64,000 bases of DNA, taken from positions 1 through 64,000 of the forward strand of contig NZ_JAAEDL010000008.1 in the NCBI RefSeq assembly GCF_018129005.1. The letters are read 5' to 3'. Numbering within the stretch: the stretch's first letter is position 1; each line of letters opens with the position of its first letter. This DNA is from Neoroseomonas eburnea. GTDB taxonomy: Bacteria > Pseudomonadota > Alphaproteobacteria > Acetobacterales > Acetobacteraceae. Shown piece after piece: positions 51,706-60,790 of this stretch. A program made the translations under genes and the position numbers. The notes under the pieces were generated by a model. That model ran no database searches and had not been told where the DNA came from. It saw only the letters and a program-made list of their open reading frames with translations.

Positions 51706-52329
51706 GTGGGGGCAGGTTTGGCTGAGGCAGGCGGGGCGATCCTGGAAGCGCGCGACCTCGCCTGCCTGCGCGGCGAGCGCGCCGTCTTCGCCGGCCTGTC
51801 CCTTTCGCTGGCCGAAGGGACGGCCCTGCTGCTGACCGGCGCCAACGGCGCGGGCAAATCCACCCTGCTGCGCATCCTGGCGGGCCTGCTGCGCCCGGCC
51901 GAAGGCGCCGTGCTGTGGCGGGGAGAGGACATCGCCGCCGATCCTGCCGCGCATGCCCGCCGGCTGCGCTACCTCTCCCACCAGGATGCGCTGAAGCCGG
52001 CCCTGACCGTGACCGAGAACCTGGCCTTCTTCGCCCGTCTCTGGGGCGGGGAGGTCGGGCGGGCGCTCACCGCCGTGGCGCTGGCGCCGCTGGCGGAACT
52101 GCCGGCGCGGGTGCTCTCCTCCGGGCAGAAGCGGCGGCTCGCCCTGGCCCGGCTGGCGCTGGCGCCGGCGCCACTGTGGCTGCTGGACGAGCCGACCACC
52201 GGACTCGACGCGGCATCCGTGGAACGGCTCGGGCCGCTGCTGGCGGCGCACCGGGCGGCCGGCGGCATCGTGGTGGCGGCGACGCATCTGCCGCTGCCGC
52301 TGCCGGATGCGCAGGAACTCCGGCTGTGA
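51706..52329 (+). CDS. ccmA: Heme ABC exporter ATP-binding protein CcmA
   Basis: 207 aa ATPase of the cytochrome c maturation system I complex CcmABCD, which releases holo-CcmE. Walker A '[20 protein letters not shown]', Q-loop '[18 protein letters not shown]', signature '[14 protein letters not shown]' (the degenerate form typical for CcmA) and Walker B '[12 protein letters not shown]' are visible. GTG 51706 is the longest start; TTG 51718 with GGGGG about 6 bp upstream is also reasonable. Its TGA overlaps the GTG of ccmB. Confidence 0.92.
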   Translation: MGAGLAEAGGAILEARDLACLRGERAVFAGLSLSLAEGTALLLTGANGAGKSTLLRILAGLLRPAEGAVLWRGEDIAADPAAHARRLRYLSHQDALKPALTVTENLAFFARLWGGEVGRALTAVALAPLAELPARVLSSGQKRRLALARLALAPAPLWLLDEPTTGLDAASVERLGPLLAAHRAAGGIVVAATHLPLPLPDAQELRL

Positions 52330-53033
52330 GCGCGCCGGAGGATGGGGGCACAGGACCGGATCGGCCGCGCGAGGCCGCCGCCTTTCGCGCCCTGCTGGGC
52401 CGCGAGATCCGCCTCGCGCTGCGCCACCCGGCGGACACGCTGGCGGCGGTGCTGTTCTTCGTCCTGGTCAGCGCGCTGTTTCCCTTCGGCGTGGGGCCGG
52501 CGCCGGAAACCCTGGCGCGGCTCGCCCCGGGGGCGCTCTTCGCCGCGGCGCTGCTCGCCGCGCTGCTGCCGCTCGATCGCCTGTTCGGCGCGGATGCGGA
52601 GGACGGGACGCTCGACCAGCTGCTGCTCTCCGGCCTGCCGCGAGGCGGGATCGCGGCGGCCAAGGCGCTCGGGCACTGGATCACCACCGGGCTGCCGCTG
52701 CTTGCCGCCACCCCGGTCGCAGCGGCCCTGCTCAACCTGCCGGTCGAAGCCTGGGGGGCGGCGCTGGCGGCGCTGGCGCTGGCAACTGCGCTGCTGTCGC
52801 TGCTCGGCACGGTAGGAGCGGCGCTGACCCTTGGCGCACGTCGGGGCAGCGTGCTGCTGCCCTTGCTCGTGCTGCCGCTGGCCATCCCGGCGGTGATCTT
52901 CGGCGCGGCGGCGATCGAGGCGGCGGCGGCTGGCCTTTCCCCCGCGCCATTCCTGCTGCTGCTGGGGGCGGGGGTGTCGCTGGCGGTGCCGCTGGCGCCG
53001 CTGGCCGCCGGTGCGGCGCTCGGCGCCGAATAG
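52326..53033 (+). CDS. ccmB: Heme exporter protein CcmB
   Basis: 235 aa, six membrane segments between residues 35 and 235. 'FRALLGREIRLALRHPADTLAAVLFFVLVSALFPFGVGP' (core: LFFVLVSALFPFGVGP) and 'LDRLFGADAEDGTLDQLLLSG' are signature segments. GTG start (52326-52328) overlaps the ccmA stop as GTGA. Usually ccmC follows; here no ccmC appears, and the downstream 780 bp are non-coding, so the rest of the system must lie elsewhere. Confidence 0.93.
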   Translation: MSAPEDGGTGPDRPREAAAFRALLGREIRLALRHPADTLAAVLFFVLVSALFPFGVGPAPETLARLAPGALFAAALLAALLPLDRLFGADAEDGTLDQLLLSGLPRGGIAAAKALGHWITTGLPLLAATPVAAALLNLPVEAWGAALAALALATALLSLLGTVGAALTLGARRGSVLLPLLVLPLAIPAVIFGAAAIEAAAAGLSPAPFLLLLGAGVSLAVPLAPLAAGAALGAE

Positions 53034-53817
53034 GCCGCAGGCGAATCGGCCCCGGCTGCCGCGGCGCCCGGCTCGCGGGAACTTTTTTCGGCGCCAGACG
53101 ACCACGGCCGTCTGGCGAAGCCATGCACGCATCGCGGGTGTCAGGGGGCGGCGGGGGCGGCCGGACCGATCACGAAACCTTGCGATCCCGGGCCCTTCTG
53201 GTTCGCGGGCGGCGTTGTGCCGAAAATCGGCCGATCAGCACTACAACCTATGCGAGCAGAATCGTGAAAACTGAAGGCATAGTTAAGGCGAATATCACAA
53301 AATCGTGATTTCCTAAGACCAAACAGATCACCGATGAGCAGAATTGTCTCAAAATCTGGTTAACGCACGCATAATGAGTCCTTCCTCGCCGCTGCCCTCG
53401 AAGGGGGCCGCATCGCCCGGCAACCCGATGACGGGTGGCCTGTCGTTGCGGCTGGTCCGCCGCATGGCCGGGCTCGCGCGGCGGGGGCGGTGCATCTGCG
53501 TGCGGAACGCCCAGCCCGCATTCCGCATGGCCGACCTGCGCCAGCCCGCGACGCTCGAAGCCACCGAGCCGGTGCTTCCCGGGGCGGCCGCCACCCCACG
53601 CGCGCCGCGCCCGGCGGCACGACCCGCCACGCGCCGCCCGTCTGGCGGCAAGCCGGGCCGACCAGGCCGACCGGCCGGCCGAACCGGCCAGCGCAACACG
53701 ACGCCCCATCGGGGCCTGTGTCACCCGCCGTGCTGCCGCGCGGCGGGCTTTGCCCGTTTTCAACCCGCATTCCGCCCGGCAACGGCTGGCGCGGCGCGTT
53801 CCTGAGGAGAGAGACCC
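53034..53817. other. 784-bp non-coding upstream region of the RTX-Hint gene
   Basis: No gene supported. It contains a hairpin GCCAGACG (53093-53100) / CGTCTGGC (53109-53116) that may end ccmAB transcripts, then an AT-rich island (about 53225-53380) with TATCAC-AAAATC-GTGAT, then GC-rich, frame-less DNA up to the RTX gene. Frames open in this stretch on both strands have Pro/Arg/Ala bias with no domain. The AT-rich island is the best place for the RTX gene promoter, implying a leader of over 400 bases. Confidence 0.5.
53225..53380 (+). promoter_or_regulatory. AT-rich island with operator-like palindrome
   Basis: One of only two clearly AT-rich stretches in the window. Holds ATCAC (53294-53298) - AAAATC - GTGAT (53305-53309) and TTAACGCACGCATAATG. 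The matching stretch downstream of the RTX gene has TTCACG-AAAA-CGTGAT (56775-56790). Promoter elements are likely here, but no exact -10/-35 is claimed. Confidence 0.4.
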
Positions 53818-56715
53818 ATGGCCGTCATCACCGGGACCACCGGATCGGACACGATCAGCGCCAGCAGCTCGGGCGGCCTGGCGAACTCGACCAACAGCAA
53901 CGACACGATCTACGGCGACACCACCTCCACCAATGCGGACGTGGCGACCGGCAGCGCCGACTACCTCGACGGCCAGGGCGGCGATGACCGGATCTACGGC
54001 CAGGGCGGCGACGACACGATGCTCGGCGGCGTGGGCAACGACACGCTGTACGGCGGCAACGGCAGCGACTCGCTGATCGGCGGGACGGGCACCGACACGC
54101 TGGTCGGCGGCAGCGGCAATGACTGGGTCGAAGGCGGGCTCGGCCAGGATTCGATGGATGGCGGGTCGGGCAGCGACACCGTTTCCTACATCAACGATAC
54201 CGCCGGCGTGACCATCGACCTGGACGCCAGCACGCCGCGCGCCAGCAGCGCCAATAGCGGCTCGAGCAGCGAGGCGCAGTCGGGCAACACCGGCACGCGC
54301 GACTACGTGCTGAACTTCGAGAACGCCGTCGGCGGTTCCGGGGCGGACAGCTTCGTCGGCACCGACGACGAGGGCAACTACCTCGCCGGCAATGGCGGCA
54401 ACGACACGCTCCGCGGCGAGGACGGCGACGACACGCTGGACGGCGGCGCCGGCAATGACAGCCTGCTCGGCGGCAACGATGCCGACCTGCTTCTCGGCGG
54501 CGCCGGCAACGACACGCTGGATGGCGGGTCCGGCAACGACGTGCTGCGCGGCGGCGGCGACGGCGACTGGCTCACCGGCGGTTCCGGCAACGACACCCAC
54601 GAGGGTGGCGCGGGTGCCGACACCTTTGTCGAGTCGAGCTTCTCGAACGGCACGGACGAACTCTCCTACGCATCCGACACCACCGGTGTCACGGTGAGCC
54701 TCGCCGCCGGCACCGCCTCCGGCGGCGACGCGCAGGGCGATTCCTTCTCGGCCAATGTCTTCGAGAACCTGCGCGGCGGCTCGGGCAACGACAACCTCAC
54801 CGGCAGCACGCATGTCGACAACGTCATGTGGGGCGGCGGCGGCAACGACACCGTCAACACCAACTATGGCGACACCGCCTATGGCGAGGGCGGCAACGAC
54901 CTGCTGATCGGCAGCACGGGCGCGAACGGCGACGAGGGCGCCGACCTGCTCGACGGCGGCGACGGCGACGACACCATCCTCGGCAACGGCGACATCGACA
55001 CCCTGGTGGGCGGGGCGGGCGCCGACAGCATCCTGGGCGGCAGCTCCCGCGAGACGATCGATGCCGGCACCGGCAACGACACGGTGGTCGCCAGCCTCGG
55101 CGACGACACCATCCTCGGCGGCGACGGCATCGACCTGATCGACTTCACCGGCATCACCGGCGCGGTCACGGTCAACCTGGAAGCCGAGACCGCGCAGGGC
55201 GCCGCGGGCACCGACACCATCCGCGACTTCGAGAACGCGACCGGTGGCTCGGGGGCGGACAGCATCCTCGGCACCGGCGGCGACAACAGCCTCGCCGGCG
55301 GCGCCGGCAGCGCCAACGACTCGCTGAACGGCGGCGGCGGCAATGACAGCCTTGACGGCGGCGCCGGCAACGACAGCCTGATGGGCGGCGCCGGCACCGA
55401 TCTCGCCGACTACTCCGACGCCACCAGCGACGTGACGGTGACGCTCAACGACGAAGGCAACGGCACCGGCATCGGCGGGTCCGATGTCGGCAGCGACTCG
55501 CTGACCGGCATGGAGAACGTCGCCGGCGGGTCGGGCGACGATTCCATCACCGGCTCGACCGGCGGCGGCGACAATCTCTTCGATGGCGGCGCGGGCAACG
55601 ACACGCTGACCGGCGGCGGCGGCAACGACACGCTGATCGGCGGCACCGGCAATGACTGGGCGTCCTATGCCGGCACCACGGATGGCGTGACCGTCTCGAT
55701 CGACGGCAATGGCGACGGCACGGCGACCGGCGGCGCGGGCAACGACACGCTTTCGGGCATCGAGAACATCCTGGGCGGCAGCGGCGGGGATTCCATCTCC
55801 GGCGGCAGCGGCGACAACAGCCTGTTCGGCGGCGACGGCAACGACACCGTCACCGGCGGCGGCGGCAACGACACCATCGACCTCGGCGACGGCGACGACA
55901 GCTATTCGTGGCAGGGCGGCGACGGCAACGACACGATCTACCTCGGCGGCGGCAACGACACGCTGGACCTGTCCGGCTGGACCGATGGGGAGGGCAATCC
56001 CTGGACCCTGTCGGGTGGCGGCGACGACTCGACGCCCACCATCTTCACCAACGGCAACGACACGCTGACGGTCTACGGCTACAACCCGGACGACGACGAC
56101 ATCACCTGCTTCGCCGAGGGCACGCGCATCGCGACCGCCCGCGGCGAGGTGGCGGTGGAGGATCTCCGCGTCGGCGACCTGGTGGTGGCGGCCCATGGCG
56201 GCGCGCCGCTGCAGCCGCTGGTCTGGGTCGGCCGGACGCAGGTCGATGTCGCGCGCCAGCGCAACAGGGCAAAGGCGGCGCCGGTGCTGATCCGCGCCGG
56301 CGCGCTGGCGGACGGCGTGCCGTTCCGCGACCTGCGCGTCAGCCCGGAACACGCGGTGTTCCTCGAAGGCCGCCTGGTGCCGGCACGGCTGCTGGTGAAC
56401 GGCACGACCATCGTGCAGGAGCTGTGGTGCCGCGAGGTCACCTACTACCACGTCGAGCTCGAGCACCACGGCCTGGTGGTCAGCGAAGGTGCGGTGACGG
56501 AGACCTACTTCGACGACGGCAACCGCCACCTGTTCGACAATACCAAGGTCGCCGCCCTGGCGGTGGATTTCGAGGCGATGCGCCGCAACGGCCGCTATGC
56601 AGCGGCGGCCTGCGCGCCGGTGTCCGAGGAAGGCGATGCGGTGCTCGGCCGCATCCGCGCCCGGATCGCGGCGCGCATCCCGGCCGAACTGGCGGACGCC
56701 GTCCGGCGCGCGTGA
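53818..56715 (+). CDS. RTX calcium-binding repeat protein with a C-terminal Hint domain
   Basis: 965 aa. Residues about 45-735 are five to seven blocks of RTX nonapeptides (GGxGNDxLx, e.g. GGAGNDTLDGG), separated by spacers of the type 'DTAGVTIDLDA...DYVLNFENAVGGSGAD'. From Cys764 ('CFAEGTRIATARGEVAVEDLRVGDLV') it has a Hint (hedgehog/intein, Hint_2) domain; His845 in SPEHAVF and Asn861 in VNGTTI fill the expected sites. There is no signal peptide, as expected for type I secretion, but no secretion ABC genes are nearby. GAGGAGAGAGACCC precedes the ATG. Acidic, calcium-binding and surface or secreted; whether the Hint domain cleaves is unknown. Confidence 0.92.
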   Translation: MAVITGTTGSDTISASSSGGLANSTNSNDTIYGDTTSTNADVATGSADYLDGQGGDDRIYGQGGDDTMLGGVGNDTLYGGNGSDSLIGGTGTDTLVGGSGNDWVEGGLGQDSMDGGSGSDTVSYINDTAGVTIDLDASTPRASSANSGSSSEAQSGNTGTRDYVLNFENAVGGSGADSFVGTDDEGNYLAGNGGNDTLRGEDGDDTLDGGAGNDSLLGGNDADLLLGGAGNDTLDGGSGNDVLRGGGDGDWLTGGSGNDTHEGGAGADTFVESSFSNGTDELSYASDTTGVTVSLAAGTASGGDAQGDSFSANVFENLRGGSGNDNLTGSTHVDNVMWGGGGNDTVNTNYGDTAYGEGGNDLLIGSTGANGDEGADLLDGGDGDDTILGNGDIDTLVGGAGADSILGGSSRETIDAGTGNDTVVASLGDDTILGGDGIDLIDFTGITGAVTVNLEAETAQGAAGTDTIRDFENATGGSGADSILGTGGDNSLAGGAGSANDSLNGGGGNDSLDGGAGNDSLMGGAGTDLADYSDATSDVTVTLNDEGNGTGIGGSDVGSDSLTGMENVAGGSGDDSITGSTGGGDNLFDGGAGNDTLTGGGGNDTLIGGTGNDWASYAGTTDGVTVSIDGNGDGTATGGAGNDTLSGIENILGGSGGDSISGGSGDNSLFGGDGNDTVTGGGGNDTIDLGDGDDSYSWQGGDGNDTIYLGGGNDTLDLSGWTDGEGNPWTLSGGGDDSTPTIFTNGNDTLTVYGYNPDDDDITCFAEGTRIATARGEVAVEDLRVGDLVVAAHGGAPLQPLVWVGRTQVDVARQRNRAKAAPVLIRAGALADGVPFRDLRVSPEHAVFLEGRLVPARLLVNGTTIVQELWCREVTYYHVELEHHGLVVSEGAVTETYFDDGNRHLFDNTKVAALAVDFEAMRRNGRYAAAACAPVSEEGDAVLGRIRARIAARIPAELADAVRRA

Positions 56716-57107
56716 CGACCGGCGGCCGGGGTGGCGACCATCGCCACCCCGGTACGCCTGCGCTGCCATCGAGATTCACGAAAACGTGATAATTCTAAAA
56801 TTCGGTAATCTCGCCCATCACGAGCAGTGTCAAGCAGCGTGGAAGGCCCATCATCGGGCGAAAACCCTGGAAATCCGGGCATTGCGCAGCATGGCGCCCC
56901 GCTGGGCTGCGGCTGCCGCGCGGCCTGGACCCCGCGCCGCGACGTCCGGCGCGCCACGGCGCTACCGCTGGTCGGTGGTTCCGGTCACGGCGGAAGCCTA
57001 TTTATGGACAATAGAACGAGTCGTGGCCGAATGCCGGCGCGCGCCACTGGACGAAGTCGCCAGGACGGCGGCGTCGGTCACCGATCTCGGGGAAGGATGC
57101 CTTGCCC
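56716..57107. other. 392-bp non-coding region after the RTX-Hint gene
   Basis: Holds the terminator-like stem at 56726-56752, an AT-rich island (56765-56830) with TTCACG-AAAA-CGTGA, and further non-coding DNA up to the small gene at 57108. Short open frames here lack any family resemblance. Confidence 0.5.
56726..56752 (+). terminator. Perfect 12-bp hairpin after the RTX-Hint gene
   Basis: CCGGGGTGGCGA (56726-56737) - CCA - TCGCCACCCCGG (56741-56752), starting 11 bp after the stop. Very stable, without a T-tract. Confidence 0.65.
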
Positions 57108-57383
57108 ATGGTTCCCGCTGAAACCGGCCCTCCGGCCGAGGACGTCATCATCACGCTGCGACCTGCGGCCCATTGCGCCAGCACGATCGAGATCGACCGC
57201 CTCGGCGACGGGTCCTACCGGGCGACTCACCGGGCCGGGACGGGGACGCTCGAACTCTGCCGCACCGACGACCTTGAGCGCCTGCTGCGCCAGTTGAACG
57301 AGGCGCTGATCAGCGGCACGGAGGTCGGCTACGTGACCGCCGTGCGCAATCTGCACGAGCTCGAACTCGAACGCAGCGCCTGA
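57108..57383 (+). CDS. Small protein of unknown function
   Basis: 91 aa. ATG 57108 with GGAAGG 11-17 bp upstream (TTG 57102 would sit nearer). Compact beta-then-helix plan: 'DVIITLRPAAHCASTIEIDRLGDGSYRATHRAGTGTLELCRTDDLERLLRQLNEALISG' (core: IEIDRLGDGSYRATHRAG). Balanced composition suggests it is real. No domain recognised. Convergent with gpsA (one base between the stops). Confidence 0.6.
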   Translation: MVPAETGPPAEDVIITLRPAAHCASTIEIDRLGDGSYRATHRAGTGTLELCRTDDLERLLRQLNEALISGTEVGYVTAVRNLHELELERSA

Positions 57384-57384
57384 C

Positions 57385-58365
57385 CTATTCCGCGCGCAGC
57401 GGGCGCGCGAGCAGCCGGGTCATCGCCTCCCGCACCGTGATGCGGTCGGCAACCAGGTCCGCCACTGCGGCGCAGACCGGCAATTCCACCCCGACCGTCG
57501 CGGCGCGCGCCACCAGCGCCGGCGCGGTCGCCACCCCCTCCGTCACCCCGGCGCGCGCGGCCAGCACCTCCGCCAGCCTCTCCCCGCGCCCGAGCGCCAT
57601 GCCGAGCGACATGTTCCGGCTGCCCGTCCCCGAGCAGGTCAGCAGCAGATCGCCGAGGCCCGAGAGGCCCGAGGCCGTCTCCGCCCGGCCGCCGAGCGCC
57701 ACCACGAGCCGCGCCATCTCCGCCAGGCCGCGCGTGACCAGCGCCGCGCGGGCATTCTCGCCGAGCCCGGCGCCGATCACCGCCCCGGCGGCAATGGCGA
57801 TCACGTTCTTGGCCGCGCCACCGACCTCGGCGCCGATCGGATCCTCGCCCTCATAGAGCCGGAAGCCGGGCGTTCCGAGCAGCGCCAGGCCCGCCGCGCG
57901 CAGATCCGCATCCTCGGCGGCGACCACCGACGCAGCCGGCAGGCCGGCGGCGACCTCATGCGCGAAATTGGGGCCGGAGAGCACGCCGGCGACGAGGCCC
58001 GGCCGGACCGCCGCGACGACCTCCAGCGGCAGGCGCAGGGTGGTGGCCTCCACGCCCTTGGCGCAGACGAGGACCGGCGACCCGCACGCCGGCAGCGCGG
58101 CCAGCACGCGGCCGAGGGCCTGGGCAGGCACCACCATCAGCACCAGGGCGGCGCCGTCGAGCGCGGCCCCGGCATCGGCGGTGACGGTCACCGGAGCGGG
58201 CAGGGCATGTCCGGGCAGGTAGCGGGTGTTCTCGCGTGCGGCGGCGATCGCGGCGGCGCGCGCAGGGTCGCGAGCCCAGAGGGCCACGTCGCGGCCGGCG
58301 CGCGACGCCTGGATGGCGAGCGCGGTGCCCCAGGCACCGGCGCCGAGGACGGCGATCTTTGTCAT
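57385..58365 (-). CDS. gpsA: NAD(P)-dependent glycerol-3-phosphate dehydrogenase
   Basis: 326 aa. Reduces dihydroxyacetone phosphate to sn-glycerol 3-phosphate for phospholipid synthesis. 'IAVLGAGAWGTALAI' is the dinucleotide loop, 'LSGPNFAHEVAAG' and 'GGAAKNVIAIAAGAVIGAGLGENARAALVTRGLAEM' (core: AAKNVIAIAAG with the catalytic Lys) are family signatures. ATG 58363-58365 starts right at the first strand. It follows rlmJ, cupin and tsaD on the same strand, but a palindromic repeat lies between it and rlmJ. Confidence 0.96.
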   Translation of the reverse strand: MTKIAVLGAGAWGTALAIQASRAGRDVALWARDPARAAAIAAARENTRYLPGHALPAPVTVTADAGAALDGAALVLMVVPAQALGRVLAALPACGSPVLVCAKGVEATTLRLPLEVVAAVRPGLVAGVLSGPNFAHEVAAGLPAASVVAAEDADLRAAGLALLGTPGFRLYEGEDPIGAEVGGAAKNVIAIAAGAVIGAGLGENARAALVTRGLAEMARLVVALGGRAETASGLSGLGDLLLTCSGTGSRNMSLGMALGRGERLAEVLAARAGVTEGVATAPALVARAATVGVELPVCAAVADLVADRITVREAMTRLLARPLRAE

Positions 58366-58377
58366 CGGTCGATGATA

Positions 58378-58422
58378 GGGGCCGGGGGGAGGGAACTCCC
58401 CCCTGCACCCCCCTCCTTCTTT
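58378..58422. repeat. Palindromic intergenic repeat, copy H
   Basis: GGGGGGAG (58384-58391) - GGAA - CTCCCCCC (58396-58403), followed by TGCACCCCCCTCCTTCTTTGG. Sits 13 bp upstream of the gpsA start, downstream of rlmJ. A single, not paired, copy. Confidence 0.75.
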
Positions 58423-58501
58423 GGAATTTCGCCCTCGCAATCAGGCAGGGGCGATGAGGGTATGCGGGGCTCGATGCCCTCGGGGCCGTTCGGGGAGGGT
58501 T

Positions 58502-59326
58502 TCATTCGGGCACCACCTGCGTCACGCCGATGCCGGCGCCTTCCTCGGTCTCGAGTGCGGCAAGCAGGGCGGCGAGAATGTCCTGCGCCGCTGCCCCGAA
58601 GCCGAAGGGGGCATTGACCACCAGCAGGCCGCTGCCGTTCAGCCGGCGCGGGTCGGTCGGCTCGCGCAGCCACAGCTCGGCGGCGATGACGTCACGCACC
58701 CCGGAAGCGCGCAGCGTATCGTGGAAGTCGCGCACCGGCGCGCGATGCTTCACCGGATACCAGGCGGCGATGAGGCCGGCACGGAAGCGCCGGTTCAGCT
58801 CCACCACGGCCTCGGCGAGCCGGCCGAACTCGTCCTCCTCCTCGAAGGGCGGGTCCATCAGCACGAGGCCACGGCGTTCGGGGAAGGGAGTGAGGGCGCG
58901 GATCGCCTCATAGGCGTCGCGTCGGTGCACCGCCACCTGGCGGTCGCCGCGGAACAGCGCGCGCAGCGCGGCATGGTCCTCGGGGTGCAACTCGCAGCAA
59001 GCCATCCGGTCCTGGGGGCGCAGCGCGGCGCGGATCAGCGCGGGCGATCCCGGATAGCGCGCCGGGAAGCCCTGGGCGCGCAGCGCCGCGACGAAGGGGG
59101 CGAGCGGCCCGTCCGTGACGCCCTGCAGCCGGAGCGCGCCGCGCGCCGCCTCTCCGGTGCGCGCGGCCTCCTCTGCCGCAAGGTCGTAGATTCCCCGCCC
59201 GGCATGGGTGTCGAGCACGGCGAAGGGCGCGTCCTTGCGGCGCAGCGCGTCCAGCAGCACGAGCAGCAGCGCGTGCTTCAGGCAATCCGCGTGATTGCCC
59301 GCATGGAAGGCGTGGCGGTAGTTCAC
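58502..59326 (-). CDS. rlmJ: 23S rRNA (adenine2030-N6)-methyltransferase RlmJ
   Basis: 274 aa. Starts MNYRHAFHAGNHADCLKH, the unmistakable N-terminus of RlmJ (GTG start at 59324-59326). SAM-dependent N6-adenine motif 'VLMDPPFEEEDEF' (DPPFE) is present; 'FAVLDTHAGRGIYDL' is motif I. It modifies A2030 of 23S rRNA (E. coli numbering). Located 15 bp downstream of the cupin gene. Confidence 0.95.
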   Translation of the reverse strand: MNYRHAFHAGNHADCLKHALLLVLLDALRRKDAPFAVLDTHAGRGIYDLAAEEAARTGEAARGALRLQGVTDGPLAPFVAALRAQGFPARYPGSPALIRAALRPQDRMACCELHPEDHAALRALFRGDRQVAVHRRDAYEAIRALTPFPERRGLVLMDPPFEEEDEFGRLAEAVVELNRRFRAGLIAAWYPVKHRAPVRDFHDTLRASGVRDVIAAELWLREPTDPRRLNGSGLLVVNAPFGFGAAAQDILAALLAALETEEGAGIGVTQVVPE

Positions 59327-59341
59327 GCGCGGCGGCCGTTC

Positions 59342-59698
59342 TCAGTAATGCGCCACCTCCACAAGCAGGCAGCCCCCGGCGCTGGTCAGCGTGGCCAGCC
59401 GCGCGCCATGCGCGACGGTCAGCGCCGCCGGCGCGTGCAGCGGCTCCGCCTGGCCCGCGATCTCGACCACGCCGCGCAGCAGCAGGAACTCCTGCCAGTA
59501 GTCTCCCGTGGTCAGCGGCGCTTCCGGCAATGCGGTGCCGGGCGAAAGGCGCAGCATCTGCACCCGCGCGCCCTGGCGCGTGGTGGGGTCGAGGGAGTTG
59601 GCGATGACCTTCACGGTTACCCCCTCCGGCGCCCCGGGCAGGTGGAACCAGCCTTCGTCGTCGTCGAACTGATGGATTTCGCCGGCGGTGACGCGCAT
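59342..59698 (-). CDS. Cupin-fold protein of unknown function
   Basis: 118 aa. A single beta-barrel pattern 'GARVQMLRLSPGTALPEAPLTTGDYWQEFLLLRGVVEIAGQ...LTVAHGARLATLTSAGGCLLVEV' (core: EFLLLRGVVEIAG). Usual metal-binding His/Glu set is partly missing (no HxH pair), so metal binding is doubtful. Similar small cupins of the ChrR anti-sigma or HutD kind occur. Sits between tsaD and rlmJ, 16 bp after tsaD. Confidence 0.75.
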   Translation of the reverse strand: MRVTAGEIHQFDDDEGWFHLPGAPEGVTVKVIANSLDPTTRQGARVQMLRLSPGTALPEAPLTTGDYWQEFLLLRGVVEIAGQAEPLHAPAALTVAHGARLATLTSAGGCLLVEVAHY

Positions 59699-59714
59699 GC
59701 GGTGTCTCTCCCTG

Positions 59715-60767
59715 TCAGCCGGCCGGCGCCAACTCGGCGAGGGGCCAGCGCGGCCGTGGATTGTGGCCGAGCGGATCGGCCAGGCCGGCGCGCAACCGCT
59801 CGATCCCTGCCCAGGCGACCATCACGGCATTGTCGGTGCAGTAGCGCAGCGGCGGCGCCAGCATCGGCACGCCCGCCATGCCGGCGACACCCGTGAGCGC
59901 CGCCCGCACCGCACCATTGGCCGCGACGCCGCCGGCGACGACGATGCCGGTCGCATCCGGCAGCATCTCCAGCGCGTGGCGGGCGCGGTCCGCAAGCACT
60001 GCGGCAACCGAGGCCTGGAAGGAAGCGGCGATGTCGGCGGGCGATGCCGCCCCCTGCGCCACCGCCCGCGCCACCGCTGTCTTCAGCCCGCTGAAGGAGA
60101 AGTCGCAGCCTGGCCGTCCGAGCAGCGGCCGCGGCAGCGGCACGGCCCGCGCGTCGCCCTGCGCTGCCAGCCGTTCCAGGTGTGGCCCGCCGGGCCAGGG
60201 CAGGCCGAGCAGCTTCGCCGCCTTGTCGAAGGCCTCCCCCACCGCGTCGTCCAGCGTGGAGCCGAGCCGGCGGTAGCGGCCGAGGCCTTCCACGGCGACG
60301 CATTGGCAATGGCCACCCGAGACCAGCAGCAGCAGATAGGGGAAGGCCGGCGCGCCGCTCTCCAGCAGCCCGGGCAGCCGCGCGGTCAGGGCATGCGCCT
60401 CCAGGTGGTTCACCGCCACGAAGGGCAGACCGTGGGCGATCGCCACGCCCTTGCCGAAGCAGGCGCCGACGATCAGCCCGCCAATCAGCCCGGGGCCGGA
60501 GGTGGCCGCCACCCCGGCGAGGTCCCAGAAGCCGAGCCCGGCCCGCGCCAGCACCCGCTCCGTCAGCCCCGGCAGCGCGGCCAGGTGCGCCCGTGCGGCG
60601 ATCTCCGGCACCACGCCGCCGAAGACGGCGTGCTCCCTCTCCTGGCTCAGCACCGCCTCGGCCAGGATCCGGCCATCGGGCGCGAGGACGGCGGCCGCGG
60701 TTTCGTCGCAGCTGCTCTCCAGCCCCAGCACCGGCCCTCTCGGCCCCATCGCACCTTCCGCGTCCAT
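59715..60767 (-). CDS. tsaD: tRNA N6-threonylcarbamoyladenosine synthase subunit TsaD
   Basis: 350 aa. Transfers threonylcarbamoyl to A37 of ANN-reading tRNAs. ASKHA fold; '[15 protein letters not shown]', 'VNHLEAHA' with the His-x3-His metal pair, '[11 protein letters not shown]' and '[10 protein letters not shown]' are diagnostic. ATG 60765-60767 is the longest start; the ATG six codons on ([13 protein letters not shown]) is nearer to relatives. Divergent from hemC by 23 bp, the usual alphaproteobacterial order. Confidence 0.97.
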   Translation of the reverse strand: MDAEGAMGPRGPVLGLESSCDETAAAVLAPDGRILAEAVLSQEREHAVFGGVVPEIAARAHLAALPGLTERVLARAGLGFWDLAGVAATSGPGLIGGLIVGACFGKGVAIAHGLPFVAVNHLEAHALTARLPGLLESGAPAFPYLLLLVSGGHCQCVAVEGLGRYRRLGSTLDDAVGEAFDKAAKLLGLPWPGGPHLERLAAQGDARAVPLPRPLLGRPGCDFSFSGLKTAVARAVAQGAASPADIAASFQASVAAVLADRARHALEMLPDATGIVVAGGVAANGAVRAALTGVAGMAGVPMLAPPLRYCTDNAVMVAWAGIERLRAGLADPLGHNPRPRWPLAELAPAG

Positions 60768-60790
60768 GGGCGGGGTTCTATGACGGCGGC

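Noticed and set aside
53344-53805. 153-codon plus-strand frame before the RTX gene
   Set aside because: Arg/Pro/Ala-biased sequence with no ribosome-binding site or domain; other frames in the stretch look the same.
54000-56000. Tandem DNA repeats in the RTX gene as a possible CRISPR or satellite array
   Set aside because: Period follows 27-bp (nine-codon) RTX repeats with codon-level variation; there are no spacers.
53248-56769. Open frame of 1173 codons on the minus strand across the RTX-Hint gene
   Set aside because: It is the antisense of a Gly/Asp/Asn-rich repeat gene, giving Val/Ala-rich repeats with no ribosome-binding site or domain. The plus-strand reading has clear RTX and Hint motifs.
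56827-57297. 156-codon frame overlapping the 91-residue gene
   Set aside because: Biased composition and overlaps a better-supported small gene; no domain visible.
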